A DNA stretch of 30,563 nucleotides from an uncultured Collinsella sp. (GCA_902478365.1 CABSKX010000024.1:1-30563); one strand, 5' to 3'. Counted from the first letter of the stretch, positions 13,041-22,048 are shown. Notes: generated by a model not told the origin, from the letters alone. A program made the numbers and translations.

Positions 13041-15205
13041 TACGACCCACCGCCAAAAGCTCCCACCAGCGTGGCAACATCGACAGTGAGCGGGATGGAG
13101 CGGCCACCGGGCAGCGGGATCTCCGCAAGCGTGAACACCGCGCTGCTGATGGTGCGCTCGACGTGATATTCCAAGGCCTCGCAAAGTGCCTTGGGGTCAG
13201 TCACGCCCAAGGGGATTTTTCGCAGGGTATCTTGAGTTTTGGAGATGCCTGCGATATCGGACCCCGGACTTTTGATGACATTGGCGGTATCGGTCAGCAC
13301 CGGTTTTCTCAGACGCAAATCGCACGGTTCGAGTCCCAGCGCCGCCACGGAGGACGAAACGGTGTCACCGAGCCAGGACGCGATGGAGCCCAACGCGCCG
13401 CTACCCCCTCCCAAGCCACCGATCAGCTCTCCCATAAGCTCGTCAGCCGCACCCTGGATGTCTCCGTACCCCACAAGCAGGCGGCCCCAAACATCCATAA
13501 CGCCGTCGAGCACGCCGGCAACGCCGCCCGAACGCTCCTCCAGCGTCGAGAAGAAACGCGCGAGCACGTTGTTCTGCGCGGTCGCATCGTCGGGCGCCAG
13601 CACTGCAGCAGAAATTGCACCACGATCGCCAAGCTCAACTGCCGTGTTAAACGAAGAGTTGAGCTCGTCGGGACTCGTGACACCGCCCGAGACCGCAAAG
13701 GCGACCACGCCGTTGCGACCGGGCGGGGCGATGCGCGGGCGCTCGCCCGAAAGCTCTTTGATGGCGGTATCGAACGCATTGCCCGCACGGTCGGCTTCGT
13801 CCTCGGTTTGACGCTCGAGTTCGAGTTCCTTGTTGCGACAGTCGACGTAGTCCTCCAGGGCGTCTTTAAACTTGTCAAAGTGATACTCGAAGCCGTTTTT
13901 GATAGAGGTTGAAGGCGCCGCAACAGCACCAAGCGACGCAACGCCAAAATGGCATTTGCTGCATTTATCCTGCCCATCGTAATCGGCAACCGAAGCAAAT
14001 CCGCTCGGCGTTCCTTTCTTATAGTTAGGGCAGGTCGTTCCGTAATGCAGATACGCCTTGCCATCGTTCACGCTAGTCGGCCACACTGCATCGGTGTAGA
14101 GCTCGGTCGCCCGAACCTCATCAGAGTTGCGCGGCAGCAGCGGAATATAGGAGGAAACCCTGTCTCCGTTCTCGGTTATATATGCCCGATCGACCTCCGC
14201 GCTCGCATAGGTATAAAACGCCTTACGCGCCGCAGACTCGGCCTTCATCTCGACACTCGAGCCTTGGGGCTTCTCATTTGTCAGGCGCCGATGGTAGTAG
14301 GCCTTCGCACGATCGAGCGCCACTTGGGGCTCCCACGTAACGCTCGATGAGTAATGCGGATTTTGAACACCAGAGAGATCCGTTAGGCTTTTTGCGCGCT
14401 CCCACATACACGAACAGCCGCCGACCGAACCTTTATCCGATCCACCGCAATCCGCTAGCCAGGCGCGCTCTTTGGCCTTCGCCGTCTCCTCCGATGCTTT
14501 TTGTAGCTCCTCGGCCGCGCGCTCCAGATCTTCCGACGCATCTTTAATGGCATCGGTCGAGATTTCGGATCCTTCGAGCGCAACAAAATCCGACTCGGAT
14601 GTCCTGGGCACGGCAAGCGCCGTACCGGTATAGGTCACGCCGTCGGTATCCTGCGCCGATACTGTCTGCATGGCGCGCGCGGCAACCAGGTACGGCAAGG
14701 CGGTCTCGATCTTTTGTAGGCCCTTTGCCGCGCTTTTGGCAAACTTGTTGCGTGTTTTAATGATCTGGGTCCCCGTATCGATGATATCGCTGCCGACAAC
14801 CTCGGCACCCGGAATGAGAATGGCAACCAAGCCGGTGCCGATCGTGGCAAACCCCGCCAGGCCCAAACTCAAAATGCTCGCATCGACCACCGTGGCGGCT
14901 GTGTGATAGGACGACACCACGTTGGCGCCCGCCAGTGCACCGCTATCGGCCGCCACCTGGGTGTCTCCGGCGCGCGACATGCTCCATATCGCCGCGATCG
15001 ACGAAAACAGCAGCGTAAGCACCGCCAGAATGACAACCGCAGAGGAGAGCGTGGTATAGGCACCGTCTTCGATAAACAAGTCGATACCGGCACGGCCCAT
15101 AAAGCCGCCCCGCTTGCGGCGAGCGCCTGGTCGACGGCGGGCAGCAAACCCTTGCGTCACCCGCAGCAGGCAGCGCCTAATCCCATGTAGCAATCCATGA
15201 ATCAT
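13040..15205 (-). CDS. TadG-like large exported Tad pilus protein, 721 aa
   Basis: After a basic N-terminus there is one hydrophobic segment (about residues 53-74) followed by SRAGDTQVAADSGALAGANVV. This is the layout of TadG/TadE-G-like proteins, in which ADSGALAGA is characteristic. The rest is a long exported part with helical, charged stretches (about 215-250 and 440-490). It carries a Cys-rich patch: Cys253, 264, 266, then His387-Cys392 and Cys415-x-x-Cys418-His419. A Gly-rich stretch lies near residue 620. It is much longer than classical TadG. The ATG at 15205 follows GGAGGGAG; the gene overlaps tadE by 29 nt. The role is presumably as a structural or surface component; no catalytic domain is recognised. 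Confidence 0.8.
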   Translation of the reverse strand: MIHGLLHGIRRCLLRVTQGFAARRRPGARRKRGGFMGRAGIDLFIEDGAYTTLSSAVVILAVLTLLFSSIAAIWSMSRAGDTQVAADSGALAGANVVSSYHTAATVVDASILSLGLAGFATIGTGLVAILIPGAEVVGSDIIDTGTQIIKTRNKFAKSAAKGLQKIETALPYLVAARAMQTVSAQDTDGVTYTGTALAVPRTSESDFVALEGSEISTDAIKDASEDLERAAEELQKASEETAKAKERAWLADCGGSDKGSVGGCSCMWERAKSLTDLSGVQNPHYSSSVTWEPQVALDRAKAYYHRRLTNEKPQGSSVEMKAESAARKAFYTYASAEVDRAYITENGDRVSSYIPLLPRNSDEVRATELYTDAVWPTSVNDGKAYLHYGTTCPNYKKGTPSGFASVADYDGQDKCSKCHFGVASLGAVAAPSTSIKNGFEYHFDKFKDALEDYVDCRNKELELERQTEDEADRAGNAFDTAIKELSGERPRIAPPGRNGVVAFAVSGGVTSPDELNSSFNTAVELGDRGAISAAVLAPDDATAQNNVLARFFSTLEERSGGVAGVLDGVMDVWGRLLVGYGDIQGAADELMGELIGGLGGGSGALGSIASWLGDTVSSSVAALGLEPCDLRLRKPVLTDTANVIKSPGSDIAGISKTQDTLRKIPLGVTDPKALCEALEYHVERTISSAVFTLAEIPLPGGRSIPLTVDVATLVGAFGGGS

Positions 15206-15689
15206 AATCTCCCTCCAGCCATTCGGGACGCGATCGATACGAGACGTCGACCTTGAGCTCGACATAGCCGCCCTCACCCGCGCTGCCCATGGCCCGCGCA
15301 AATGCACCGATCACGGGCAGCGGCTTAACCTCGCCGGCAACAGACACGGACGAAACGCCGCTGGCACCGGCCCGCCCCAACTCGATATCCCACGACAGCG
15401 GCCCGCCGGCATGAAAAATTGAGACGTTGGGCACCGCAGCAAGTCTGCGGCGAGTGAACTCCTTAAGGTCATCGTCGCCCTCCACCGTCGTCGTAGTCAT
15501 GAGCCGTGCGGTCTCGGCGGCAGCGGACTCCATGACCGCACGCGTATAGAGCAGGCATACCGGCTGCAACGCGAGCAAGATAAGCGTCAAAAACGTCGGC
15601 AGCAAAAAGGCGGCCTCGACCGTAGACTGCGCCCGATCCTCGCACGCGATATCAATACAGAGCGATGTCCTTGGCACCCGTCGCGGCAT
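15177..15689 (-). CDS. tadE: TadE-like minor pilin
   Basis: The protein is about 170 aa. EDRAQSTVEAAFLLPTFLTLILLALQPVCLLYTRAVMESAAAETARL is the TadE hallmark: a short leader, Glu at +5 after a probable Ala|Gln cut, one membrane helix, then the E-tract. The exported domain has no Cys after the helix. The start is uncertain. ATG 15689 overlaps the preceding gene by 38 nt with a weak ribosome binding site; GTG 15677 is an alternative. It lies between a small pilin-like gene and the tadG-like gene and overlaps both, as expected of one transcript. Confidence 0.82.
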   Translation of the reverse strand: MPRRVPRTSLCIDIACEDRAQSTVEAAFLLPTFLTLILLALQPVCLLYTRAVMESAAAETARLMTTTTVEGDDDLKEFTRRRLAAVPNVSIFHAGGPLSWDIELGRAGASGVSSVSVAGEVKPLPVIGAFARAMGSAGEGGYVELKVDVSYRSRPEWLEGDYDSWIATWD

Positions 15690-15870
15690 CGATAACCGAC
15701 GACGGAACGACGCCATGAGACGCTGCCCGCTCGACCAGTGCCGCCAAGCGCCCATCGGTGCCAGCGCGCCAAAGCCCCGCAATCGCCAGCACAATCGATA
15801 ACAGCGCCACGGTGACGATGGCGTATTCGACGGTCGACTGAGCAGATTCCTCACGCAGGACATCATGCAT
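15652..15870 (-). CDS. Small pilin-like protein, 72 aa
   Basis: It begins MHDVLREESAQSTVEYAIVTVALLSIVLAIAGLW, a short Flp/TadE-type leader with a probable A10|Q11 cut, Glu at +5 and Tyr at +6, and one hydrophobic helix. A tail of about 40 residues follows. The EY pair makes it more Flp-like than the TadE proteins downstream, so it may be a second, minor pilin. The ATG at 15870 follows AGGAGGGG at 7 nt and lies 1 nt after the stop of the preceding gene. Confidence 0.8.
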   Translation of the reverse strand: MHDVLREESAQSTVEYAIVTVALLSIVLAIAGLWRAGTDGRLAALVERAASHGVVPSSVIDAATGAKDIALY

Positions 15871-15871
15871 T

Positions 15872-16435
15872 TCACGACCCCTCCTTTGACTCCGTTGTTT
15901 GCGGAACCAGACGCACGGCACGCAGGCGGCACGAGGCATCGCCGGCATCCGCGGCAACCGTCACCATGTCGACCCAGCCTCGCCCATCGCGCACGATGGC
16001 GCCCCATACGTTGCCCTTAATATCGAGATAGCCGCTCAGGGCGAGCTGGGCCGTGGGCACCTCGCGGTAGGCGCGCAACAGGTCTGCCGCCGCCTCGGTC
16101 ATCGGCCGGCCCTCGGACCATGCGAGTCGAACCGCAATCGCGTTGTCCGCAGACGGCTTCGTCGCGCTGGCGGCCCGCTCGTCGAGTGCCTGCAAAAAGG
16201 TCCGAGCCGTGACGGCGGCATCCTGACCGCCCGTATCTTGCGCGCCTTCCGCTTGTGACACCGCCGCCGAGCCCGATCCCAAATCGGCAGTAGCGCCTGG
16301 ACGCTGCTGCCGCGCAACACCCAGCCCCCAAAACGTCACCGCTATTGCCACGAGCAAGCAAACGAGCACCAGCGGCGAACCAACAGGCCGCCTGCCTCCT
16401 ACAGGCTGTTGATGCCGTCTTTGATCGCGTTCCAT
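15872..16435 (-). CDS. Membrane-anchored hypothetical protein in the Tad operon, 187 aa
   Basis: A positively charged start (MERDQRRHQQ..GGRRPVGS) precedes a single membrane helix at about residues 21-41. Then come a Gly/Ala/Gln-rich linker and an exported domain of about 110 residues. I do not recognise the family. Its place between flp and the small pilin gene suggests a role in pilin handling or pilus surface structure. The ATG at 16435 overlaps flp by 37 nt; GGAGG sits at the flp stop but has no ATG close downstream, so the start is not certain. Confidence 0.68.
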   Translation of the reverse strand: MERDQRRHQQPVGGRRPVGSPLVLVCLLVAIAVTFWGLGVARQQRPGATADLGSGSAAVSQAEGAQDTGGQDAAVTARTFLQALDERAASATKPSADNAIAVRLAWSEGRPMTEAAADLLRAYREVPTAQLALSGYLDIKGNVWGAIVRDGRGWVDMVTVAADAGDASCRLRAVRLVPQTTESKEGS

Positions 16436-16632
16436 AGTTCTTCGACTTTGCTCTTAAACGCGACGATGGCGATAATCGCGATCACTACGAGCACGCCGAC
16501 CAAGATGGCGTATTCGGTAGTGCCCTGCGCGCTCTCCTCCCGCAACAGCGCCTTGGCACGCTGGCGAGCGCGGATTGCCCGGCAAAAAGCCCGGCTCCAA
16601 GCCTTGCCCGCAATGTCGGTCATCGTGTTCAT
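16399..16632 (-). CDS. flp: Flp-type (type IVb) pilin
   Basis: This is the likely major pilin, 77 aa. A 35-residue basic leader ends in REESA, and the probable cut is A35|Q36. The mature part begins QGTTEYAILVGVLVVIAIIAIVAF with the required Glu at +5 and Tyr at +6, then a short charged tail, giving a mature pilin of 42 residues. GGGAGGAATAC precedes the ATG at 16632. The gene starts 10 nt after tadC, so it is not separated by its own obvious promoter, although pilin is needed in excess. Confidence 0.9.
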   Translation of the reverse strand: MNTMTDIAGKAWSRAFCRAIRARQRAKALLREESAQGTTEYAILVGVLVVIAIIAIVAFKSKVEELWNAIKDGINSL

Positions 16633-16642
16633 GTATTCCTCC

Positions 16643-17284
16643 CTACATCATCCCGCCTGCTCCCAGCAGCGGGCCCAATATGGACAGAAGCAACGCCGGC
16701 AAGATGAGCGTGCCGGTGGGAATTAGCAACTTGACCGGTGCGCGCTCGATCTCGCGCTCGACTGCGGCGCGATGGGCCGCACGGATCTCTCGACTTTGAG
16801 CAGCCAGCGTCTCGGCCAGCGGAGCGCCCAGGGCAAGCGCCTGCCCCACCGTGATTGCAAAGGTCTCGAGCGCCCTCACGTCCAAATCACGCGCGGCAGC
16901 CAACAGCTCGGCCTCGCGCGTCCCCACGCCCACCTGCCACGCCATGCAGGCTCGCTCAAGACGGACGGCCAGCACCGACCGACGATTGGCGCAGAAAATC
17001 TCGAGCGCCGCGTCAAACGAAAGGCCGGCAGAAAGCCCCAAGCGCACCACGTCGATCATCTCGGACACCTCACCGAGCGACACCTGTGCCGGGCCGCCCG
17101 CCCCAATCGCGCCCTTCATTCGCGCGGTCAGAGCATCAATCACCGAGCAGCTCGCAGCAATGACCAGTACCACCTCACGCTTGCACGCCTCTGCAATCTT
17201 GCGAGCATCCGCACGCTCCAAACCTGTCGCGGCAAATACACTCAGGGCACACAGACAGGCCGCGACCCCAACCAGGGCGCTCAT
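16643..17284 (-). CDS. tadC: Tad inner-membrane platform protein TadC
   Basis: The 213-aa protein belongs to the type II secretion F (T2SSF) family. A helical N-terminal segment is followed by the cytoplasmic domain (EMIDVVRLGLSAGLSFDAALEIF) and a C-terminal hydrophobic helix (about 190-210, LLIPTGTLILPALLLSILGPLL). With TadB it forms the membrane platform driven by the TadA ATPase. It starts at the ATGA overlap with the tadB stop (17281-17284), after GGTGGAG. It is shorter than many TadC proteins. Confidence 0.88.
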   Translation of the reverse strand: MSALVGVAACLCALSVFAATGLERADARKIAEACKREVVLVIAASCSVIDALTARMKGAIGAGGPAQVSLGEVSEMIDVVRLGLSAGLSFDAALEIFCANRRSVLAVRLERACMAWQVGVGTREAELLAAARDLDVRALETFAITVGQALALGAPLAETLAAQSREIRAAHRAAVEREIERAPVKLLIPTGTLILPALLLSILGPLLGAGGMM

Positions 17285-18207
17285 AACTCCACCCGCATAA
17301 TGCGCCGGATAACTACCAGGGCAACGACGTTGAGGGCAAGCCCCAACACCACGGCGCCCGCACCAGCCGGCGTCGCAAGACCGCGGCGAAAGTCTGCCGA
17401 AAGCAAAGCCAGTACCGCGCACATGCCCGCCGGCATCGCCGCGACCATGTGTGCCGACATACGCGCCTGCGACGTCTTAACGTCCAGACGGCGTTTGAGC
17501 TCAATGCGCTCACCCACCATGCTCGACGCCTCGGACAGCAAGCCGGCAAGCGGAGCCCCGGTACGCTGCGACACTTTGAGCGCCAAGGTGACAAGCGAAA
17601 GGCCGGGGGCATCGATGCGAACGAGTAGGTCATCGAGTGCGTCGGTCGCCGAGATGCCGCAATCGATCGCCGCCGCCACCCGCAAAAACTCGGTATGCAC
17701 CGGCTCTTGCGCATGGGCACCCACAAAGCGCATGCCCTGTGCCAGCGAATGCCCCGAGGCAAGCGACATGGATAACGCTGTGAATGCCTCGGGCATGGCC
17801 TCTTCTACATCATGCTGCTCGCGTCGGCGATCGAAGGTGTCACGCGCGGCACCCACGCCAAACGGCGCCACCAGCCCCAAGACAAAGCCGATGGGCGACG
17901 ACGACGCAACGGCCAGCAAAACGCTGCAGATACCGCTCGACAGCAGCAGAAATGCCAGACGGGCCGCGTTATCCTCAATAGCAAGCCCAAGGCGACCTGC
18001 GGGGATCAGCGACGCCCACGAGCGGGCAATCTTTGTCAGCAGGTCGTTTTCCGCCAGCTCACGGGGCAGCTTCTCCGCCATCGATTCGAGCGTCTGGCGC
18101 GCCAGCTCCGCCGGCGGTATCCGCGGCACACGAGGCTCTGCCCCACACGCCGTCGCGACAGAAAGCCCCGCCAAACCCCCTACGACGAGGGGCATAGCGA
18201 TCTCCAT
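17281..18207 (-). CDS. tadB: Tad inner-membrane platform protein TadB
   Basis: This 308-aa T2SSF-family protein has hydrophobic segments near the N-terminus, at about 85-120 and at the C-terminus (about 255-300). The conserved cytoplasmic core reads EEAMPEAFTALSMSLASGHSLAQGM and later LKVSQRTGAPLAGLLSEAS. It pairs with TadC as the pilus assembly platform. AGGAGG lies 7 nt before the ATG at 18207; an internal Met at codon 5 is less well placed. It overlaps tadA by 28 nt. Confidence 0.9.
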   Translation of the reverse strand: MEIAMPLVVGGLAGLSVATACGAEPRVPRIPPAELARQTLESMAEKLPRELAENDLLTKIARSWASLIPAGRLGLAIEDNAARLAFLLLSSGICSVLLAVASSSPIGFVLGLVAPFGVGAARDTFDRRREQHDVEEAMPEAFTALSMSLASGHSLAQGMRFVGAHAQEPVHTEFLRVAAAIDCGISATDALDDLLVRIDAPGLSLVTLALKVSQRTGAPLAGLLSEASSMVGERIELKRRLDVKTSQARMSAHMVAAMPAGMCAVLALLSADFRRGLATPAGAGAVVLGLALNVVALVVIRRIMRVEL

Positions 18208-19508
18208 TCGTCCACCTCCTCTTGCGTGAGCGTTCCCGACCGCAAGCCCTCCGCAATAAACGGAGGCTCGCGGTCGAGCGTCCAGGTGCGTTCGGCGGCA
18301 TCGAACGTCACGTAGCGCTCGAGCTCAACACCGCCCGACGCGCCGCGGCGAACCCCCGAATATGAGGCCACAAAGCGCCTGCCATCTGTATGACGCTCGG
18401 ACATTACGATGCCGTCGAGCGCCATGGCGATCTGCTCTTCGATAAGCTCACTCGGCAAATCGATGCCGTAGCGCGCAAGCAGCGTCAGGCGAACCACGGT
18501 CTCCTGCTCGGTACCCGCATGGAGCGTGGTGAGCGAGCCGTCGTGGCCCGTGTTCATGGCCTGCAGCATGTCGCAGCACTCGGCACCGCGCACCTCGCCC
18601 ACGACGATGCGATCGGGGCGCATACGCAGAGCATTGGTCACCAGGTCGCGAATCGTCACCGCACCCTCGCCCTCGATTGACGCCTCACGCGCCTCCAGAC
18701 GAACAACGTGTGGGTGATGTGCAAACTTGAGCTCGGCGGAATCCTCGATCGTCACGATGCGCTCGCCGGTGGAAATCTCGCACGACAGCGCGTTGAGCAG
18801 CGTGGTCTTGCCCGACCCCGTGCCTCCCGCAACCGCCAAGTCCTGCCGCAACGACACCGCGCACGACAGCAGCTGCGCATACCAAAGCGGCAGTGACCCC
18901 AACCCCACAAGCTCGTCCAACGAACAGATACGGTCCGAGAACTTACGGATGGTAAGGATTGGCCCGTCGATCGCCACGGGTGGAATCACCGCGTTGACGC
19001 GATAACCCGTCTTGAGGCGGGCGTTGACGATGGGGCTACGCTCGTCGATACGACGGCCGAGCGGCGAGATGATGCGGTCGATGAGCACACGGATCTGCTC
19101 GTCGTCCTCAAACGCGTGCTCGATGGGATACAAAACGCCACTGCGCTCAAAAAAGGCAGAGCGACAGCCGTTGATCATGATTTCGGTAACGGTGTCGTCC
19201 TCGATGAGCAGCTGCAGCGGTCCCAGGCCCACCACGTCATCTAGAATCTCGTCGATGATGGTCTCACGCTCAGGCGTCGCTAAGTCGGTCGGCTCTTCCA
19301 CGTTGAGCGCCGCTTCCACTGCCGGACGTAGCTCAGAGCGAGCAAAGGCCGGGTCGACGTAGGCACTGATGCGCGCCACCTCGTCGTAGCCCATGCGGTC
19401 CATCACCGCACGCTTGGTGCGGCGTTTAACGGCACGGCGACGTCCCGCATCAACGGGGGCAGCCGCAGCGGCCGCGCCAGCGGCTTTAATCCGCGTCTGC
19501 AGACTCAT
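18180..19508 (-). CDS. tadA: Tad/CpaF pilus assembly ATPase
   Basis: The 442-aa secretion ATPase of the CpaF/VirB11 family powers pilus extension and possibly retraction. Walker A is GGTGSGKTT at 228-236, and the Walker B region RIVVGEVRG is at about 300-308. A His-box region with NTGHDGSLTTLHA follows. The N-terminal domain includes the typical GLGPLQLLIEDDTVTEIMING. The start ATG at 19508 overlaps the tadZ stop as ATGA, and GAGGGTG lies upstream. Confidence 0.95.
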   Translation of the reverse strand: MSLQTRIKAAGAAAAAAPVDAGRRRAVKRRTKRAVMDRMGYDEVARISAYVDPAFARSELRPAVEAALNVEEPTDLATPERETIIDEILDDVVGLGPLQLLIEDDTVTEIMINGCRSAFFERSGVLYPIEHAFEDDEQIRVLIDRIISPLGRRIDERSPIVNARLKTGYRVNAVIPPVAIDGPILTIRKFSDRICSLDELVGLGSLPLWYAQLLSCAVSLRQDLAVAGGTGSGKTTLLNALSCEISTGERIVTIEDSAELKFAHHPHVVRLEAREASIEGEGAVTIRDLVTNALRMRPDRIVVGEVRGAECCDMLQAMNTGHDGSLTTLHAGTEQETVVRLTLLARYGIDLPSELIEEQIAMALDGIVMSERHTDGRRFVASYSGVRRGASGGVELERYVTFDAAERTWTLDREPPFIAEGLRSGTLTQEEVDEWRSLCPSS

Positions 19509-21154
19509 CGCGAATCACCCTCACGCGACCAGGGAAGACGGATGCGTGGGCGCTCGGTGCGGGTCGCGCGGTCAGCGACCATATCGCTCCAAGGACCGAC
19601 GGCGCAGCCCAGCTCCACGAGCATCTCGCGCGTGGCCTCGCGCACGCTGGTCGCAAAAGCGCTCGTCTGACCCACTGCCTCGTCGGCGCGACCGAATGCC
19701 ATGAGCGCGGCCAAGTCCTGGCCGCCATCGGCAATGCGGATCTTGGAGCTCAGTGCGCAGGCAATCTCAAAGCGCATGGCGACGTCCTCGTCGGCACCGC
19801 GCGCACCAAACCGGTTGAACACGGCGCTCATGCGCGTGCGTGGCACGCCCACGCGGCTCGCCAGCTCAATGACGCGCGAAGCGGATGTCGCGGACGATAC
19901 TGCCGCATCGCCTACGACCAGGCAACGGTCGCTCGCCGCCACCGCGGCGGCCACGGCATCACCCCAAAAGACCGAGGTGTCGACAAAGACCACGTCGGAT
20001 TCGCGACGCAAAACATCGAGCAATAGCTCCACCGGACGTGCCATGAGCTCGGCCTTCTCGGGGGCCGCGACAGGCCCCCAGAGCGTGACGCCCGGGGCGA
20101 CGCGCATCGATGCGGCCACGATATCCGGCTCGGCAAGTGCGCCCGCCGCCGACGGCTCGATAAGCGTCGCTATATCATGCGGGGCATCGACACCCAGCAG
20201 ATCGTATAGGTTTCCAAACATGAGGTCCAAGTCGAGCACGGCGGCACGCAAACCCAACAGCGACGCCGCATGCGCCATGGTGGCAACGATCGTCGACTTG
20301 CCGCAACCGCCCGAACCCGAGACGGCGCAGACGACCGGCGCCCGACGCGACGGAATCGAAGCGTCCGCCGACGGCGCGGGGGCTGACGGTGCAGGGACCG
20401 GCGACACGGACGCGGGCGATAACATCCCCGTCTCCCCCGCTGCGGTCACGCGCTGAGCCCAAGCCGGCATGGCAGGCTGCCCGGGCTGCGATTCCGAAGC
20501 CAAAGACGCAGCGGCACACGGCTCGTCAGCCCCGGCAAAACCCTCGACCTCGTCGAGCTCATCGGCCAGATTTACGCCATGCACGTATCCCATATCTTCA
20601 GCCAGAACGTCATCGCCATACGGTACCGGCCCTCCAGCGTCATCGTGTGCAAGGGGGTCCCGGGGGCGCCGACCATGCTCGGCTTCCGCTTTTCCATATT
20701 CATCAACACGCGGGCCTCTTGTAGCGCGAGGCGCCCCGGGTTCCCTATCAACAAAAGCATCGGGCTCAATCGTCCTGCGCCGATCGGAATCAACCGTTCC
20801 CTCACCCGCGCGCCCGTTGCCGCACAAACTGTGCGCAGCGATGACCTCGGTCGCCCCCGCGCGAAACAGCCCCTCGATATCCGACGGGTCGAGCGTCTCG
20901 ATCAACACGACGACGCGGCTCACACGGCCCTCGGCCGTCAGGAGCGCAACGGTCTTTCGCACGTCCTCGGTATCGAACAGAGATGCCGCGATGATGGCGG
21001 CACCGCGGCGCGAGGGAAACGCCCGCGCCATGGATACCAGCCCGTCCAGATCCCCCACGCGAAGCACCTGTGCGCCCACATCGCGACCCTCGACTTCCTG
21101 CTGTAGCAGCCCGTAATCGCCGCACGCGCAGCACGCAAGCCAGATCGCCTTCAT
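19505..21154 (-). CDS. tadZ: TadZ/CpaE-like ParA-family localisation ATPase
   Basis: The 549-aa protein has three parts. The N-terminus (about 1-110) is a receiver-like domain (VVVLIETLDPSDIEGLFRAGATEVI). A long Pro/Ala-rich and acidic linker (about 115-270) is probably disordered. The C-terminal MinD/ParA-type ATPase begins at about 273 with the P-loop SGSGGCGKST (279-288), followed by LDLDLMFGNLYDLLGV. TadZ proteins place the Tad machine at a pole. The ATG at 21154 shares one base with the cpaB stop (TGATG). The linker is GC-rich and looks freely variable. Confidence 0.9.
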   Translation of the reverse strand: MKAIWLACCACGDYGLLQQEVEGRDVGAQVLRVGDLDGLVSMARAFPSRRGAAIIAASLFDTEDVRKTVALLTAEGRVSRVVVLIETLDPSDIEGLFRAGATEVIAAHSLCGNGRAGEGTVDSDRRRTIEPDAFVDREPGAPRATRGPRVDEYGKAEAEHGRRPRDPLAHDDAGGPVPYGDDVLAEDMGYVHGVNLADELDEVEGFAGADEPCAAASLASESQPGQPAMPAWAQRVTAAGETGMLSPASVSPVPAPSAPAPSADASIPSRRAPVVCAVSGSGGCGKSTIVATMAHAASLLGLRAAVLDLDLMFGNLYDLLGVDAPHDIATLIEPSAAGALAEPDIVAASMRVAPGVTLWGPVAAPEKAELMARPVELLLDVLRRESDVVFVDTSVFWGDAVAAAVAASDRCLVVGDAAVSSATSASRVIELASRVGVPRTRMSAVFNRFGARGADEDVAMRFEIACALSSKIRIADGGQDLAALMAFGRADEAVGQTSAFATSVREATREMLVELGCAVGPWSDMVADRATRTERPRIRLPWSREGDSR

Positions 21155-21813
21155 CACTCGTCGCCTCCGCTCTTTTTGCCGCGCGCCGTGGCGGGAATCG
21201 TCAAGCTGACCGTTCCCTTTCCCGAGGCTCCCAGCAATTCCTTGACATCTTCGGGGTCTGCCGCCAGCGTCACCCACTCGATCTTGCCTTCACGCGTGGT
21301 GCCGGCATCTTCACTGGTATCGATCACGTACGCTCCGCACAAACGATCGGTCACGCCATCTTTTTGCACGTACACGTCCACATAGCTGCCCACGCCCGTG
21401 GCGCCGCCGACCGAGTGCTCGGCATCGACCGCCACCGAAACGGCAACCTTGCCTTTAGGCACCTCGAGCTTGTGGCTCTCGGCCTTGGTGTAGACATTGC
21501 AAATCACGGCATTTTTTGGAATGCGCGAGGTCGTCACGTCGCCGCGCACCTGACGCAGCTCGGTCGCCGCATCACGCGGCAACAGACTCGCCAGCCATTC
21601 CTGAGTTATGACATTAGTCTCGTCGAGGGTCTCGCCCACATCGATATCGCGCGCCGCGACGCACACCTCAACGCGGTCGCCGCCGTATTTTGCCAAAGTC
21701 TCGGCCTGGGCCTGCTCGGCTTGCGAGCGGATCGACGAGCCGTAGACCATGCAGAGCGCCGCGGCAAGCACGCCCGCGACCAGACTGATGGCGATGCGCT
21801 TGCTCTTGTTCAC
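21154..21813 (-). CDS. cpaB: Flp pilus assembly protein CpaB/RcpC
   Basis: The 219-aa protein has one N-terminal membrane helix (about residues 8-24) and an exported SAF-type domain (VEVCVAARDIDVGETLDETNVITQEWLAS, then KNAVICNVYTKAE). This is the CpaB/RcpC pattern. The family is thought to stabilise the pilus channel; here, without an outer membrane, it probably links the machine to the wall. The GTG at 21813 follows AGGAG at 5 nt; an in-frame ATG 28 codons upstream has no such site. It is the first gene of the Tad operon. Confidence 0.87.
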   Translation of the reverse strand: MNKSKRIAISLVAGVLAAALCMVYGSSIRSQAEQAQAETLAKYGGDRVEVCVAARDIDVGETLDETNVITQEWLASLLPRDAATELRQVRGDVTTSRIPKNAVICNVYTKAESHKLEVPKGKVAVSVAVDAEHSVGGATGVGSYVDVYVQKDGVTDRLCGAYVIDTSEDAGTTREGKIEWVTLAADPEDVKELLGASGKGTVSLTIPATARGKKSGGDE

Positions 21814-21910
21814 GGCCGCTCCTCTCAAGGTAGCACCGGGCAAATGCCCGTACCACCATTGTCTGGGCGACCAGGGCGCAAAGCGGCGCAATCGCAATCT
21901 TGGTTTTACG

Positions 21911-21942
21911 TGTCAAACCAATTGCTGACCAAAAGCTGACCA
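21911..21942 (-). promoter_or_regulatory. Possible Tad operon control region
   Basis: On the minus strand two direct repeats TGGTCAGC lie 11 bp apart, one helical turn, just upstream of TTGACA (21911-21916), which could serve as a -35 box. No good -10 hexamer follows at the usual distance, as expected of a promoter that needs an activator. A third TGGTCA in the other orientation is near 21967. Confidence 0.35.
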
Positions 21943-22012
21943 GCCCGTCAAGCTCGTGGCAAGGTTTTGGTCAGAACGTCGGCAAAACGCATTTTTCGAG
22001 GCGCTTTGGCAG

Positions 22013-22048
22013 CAAAAAAGCCGCCTCCCAAGCAGTTAGGAGACGGCT
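22013..22048 (-). terminator. Terminator of rsgA
   Basis: On the minus strand AGCCG.CTCC pairs with GGAG.CGGCT and is followed by TTTTTT. It lies about 20 bp after the rsgA stop. Confidence 0.85.

Noticed and set aside
13940..13970. Haem c-binding CxxCH in the TadG-like protein
   Set aside because: There is a single motif with no cytochrome fold around it and no haem-handling genes nearby. A zinc or disulfide site fits better.
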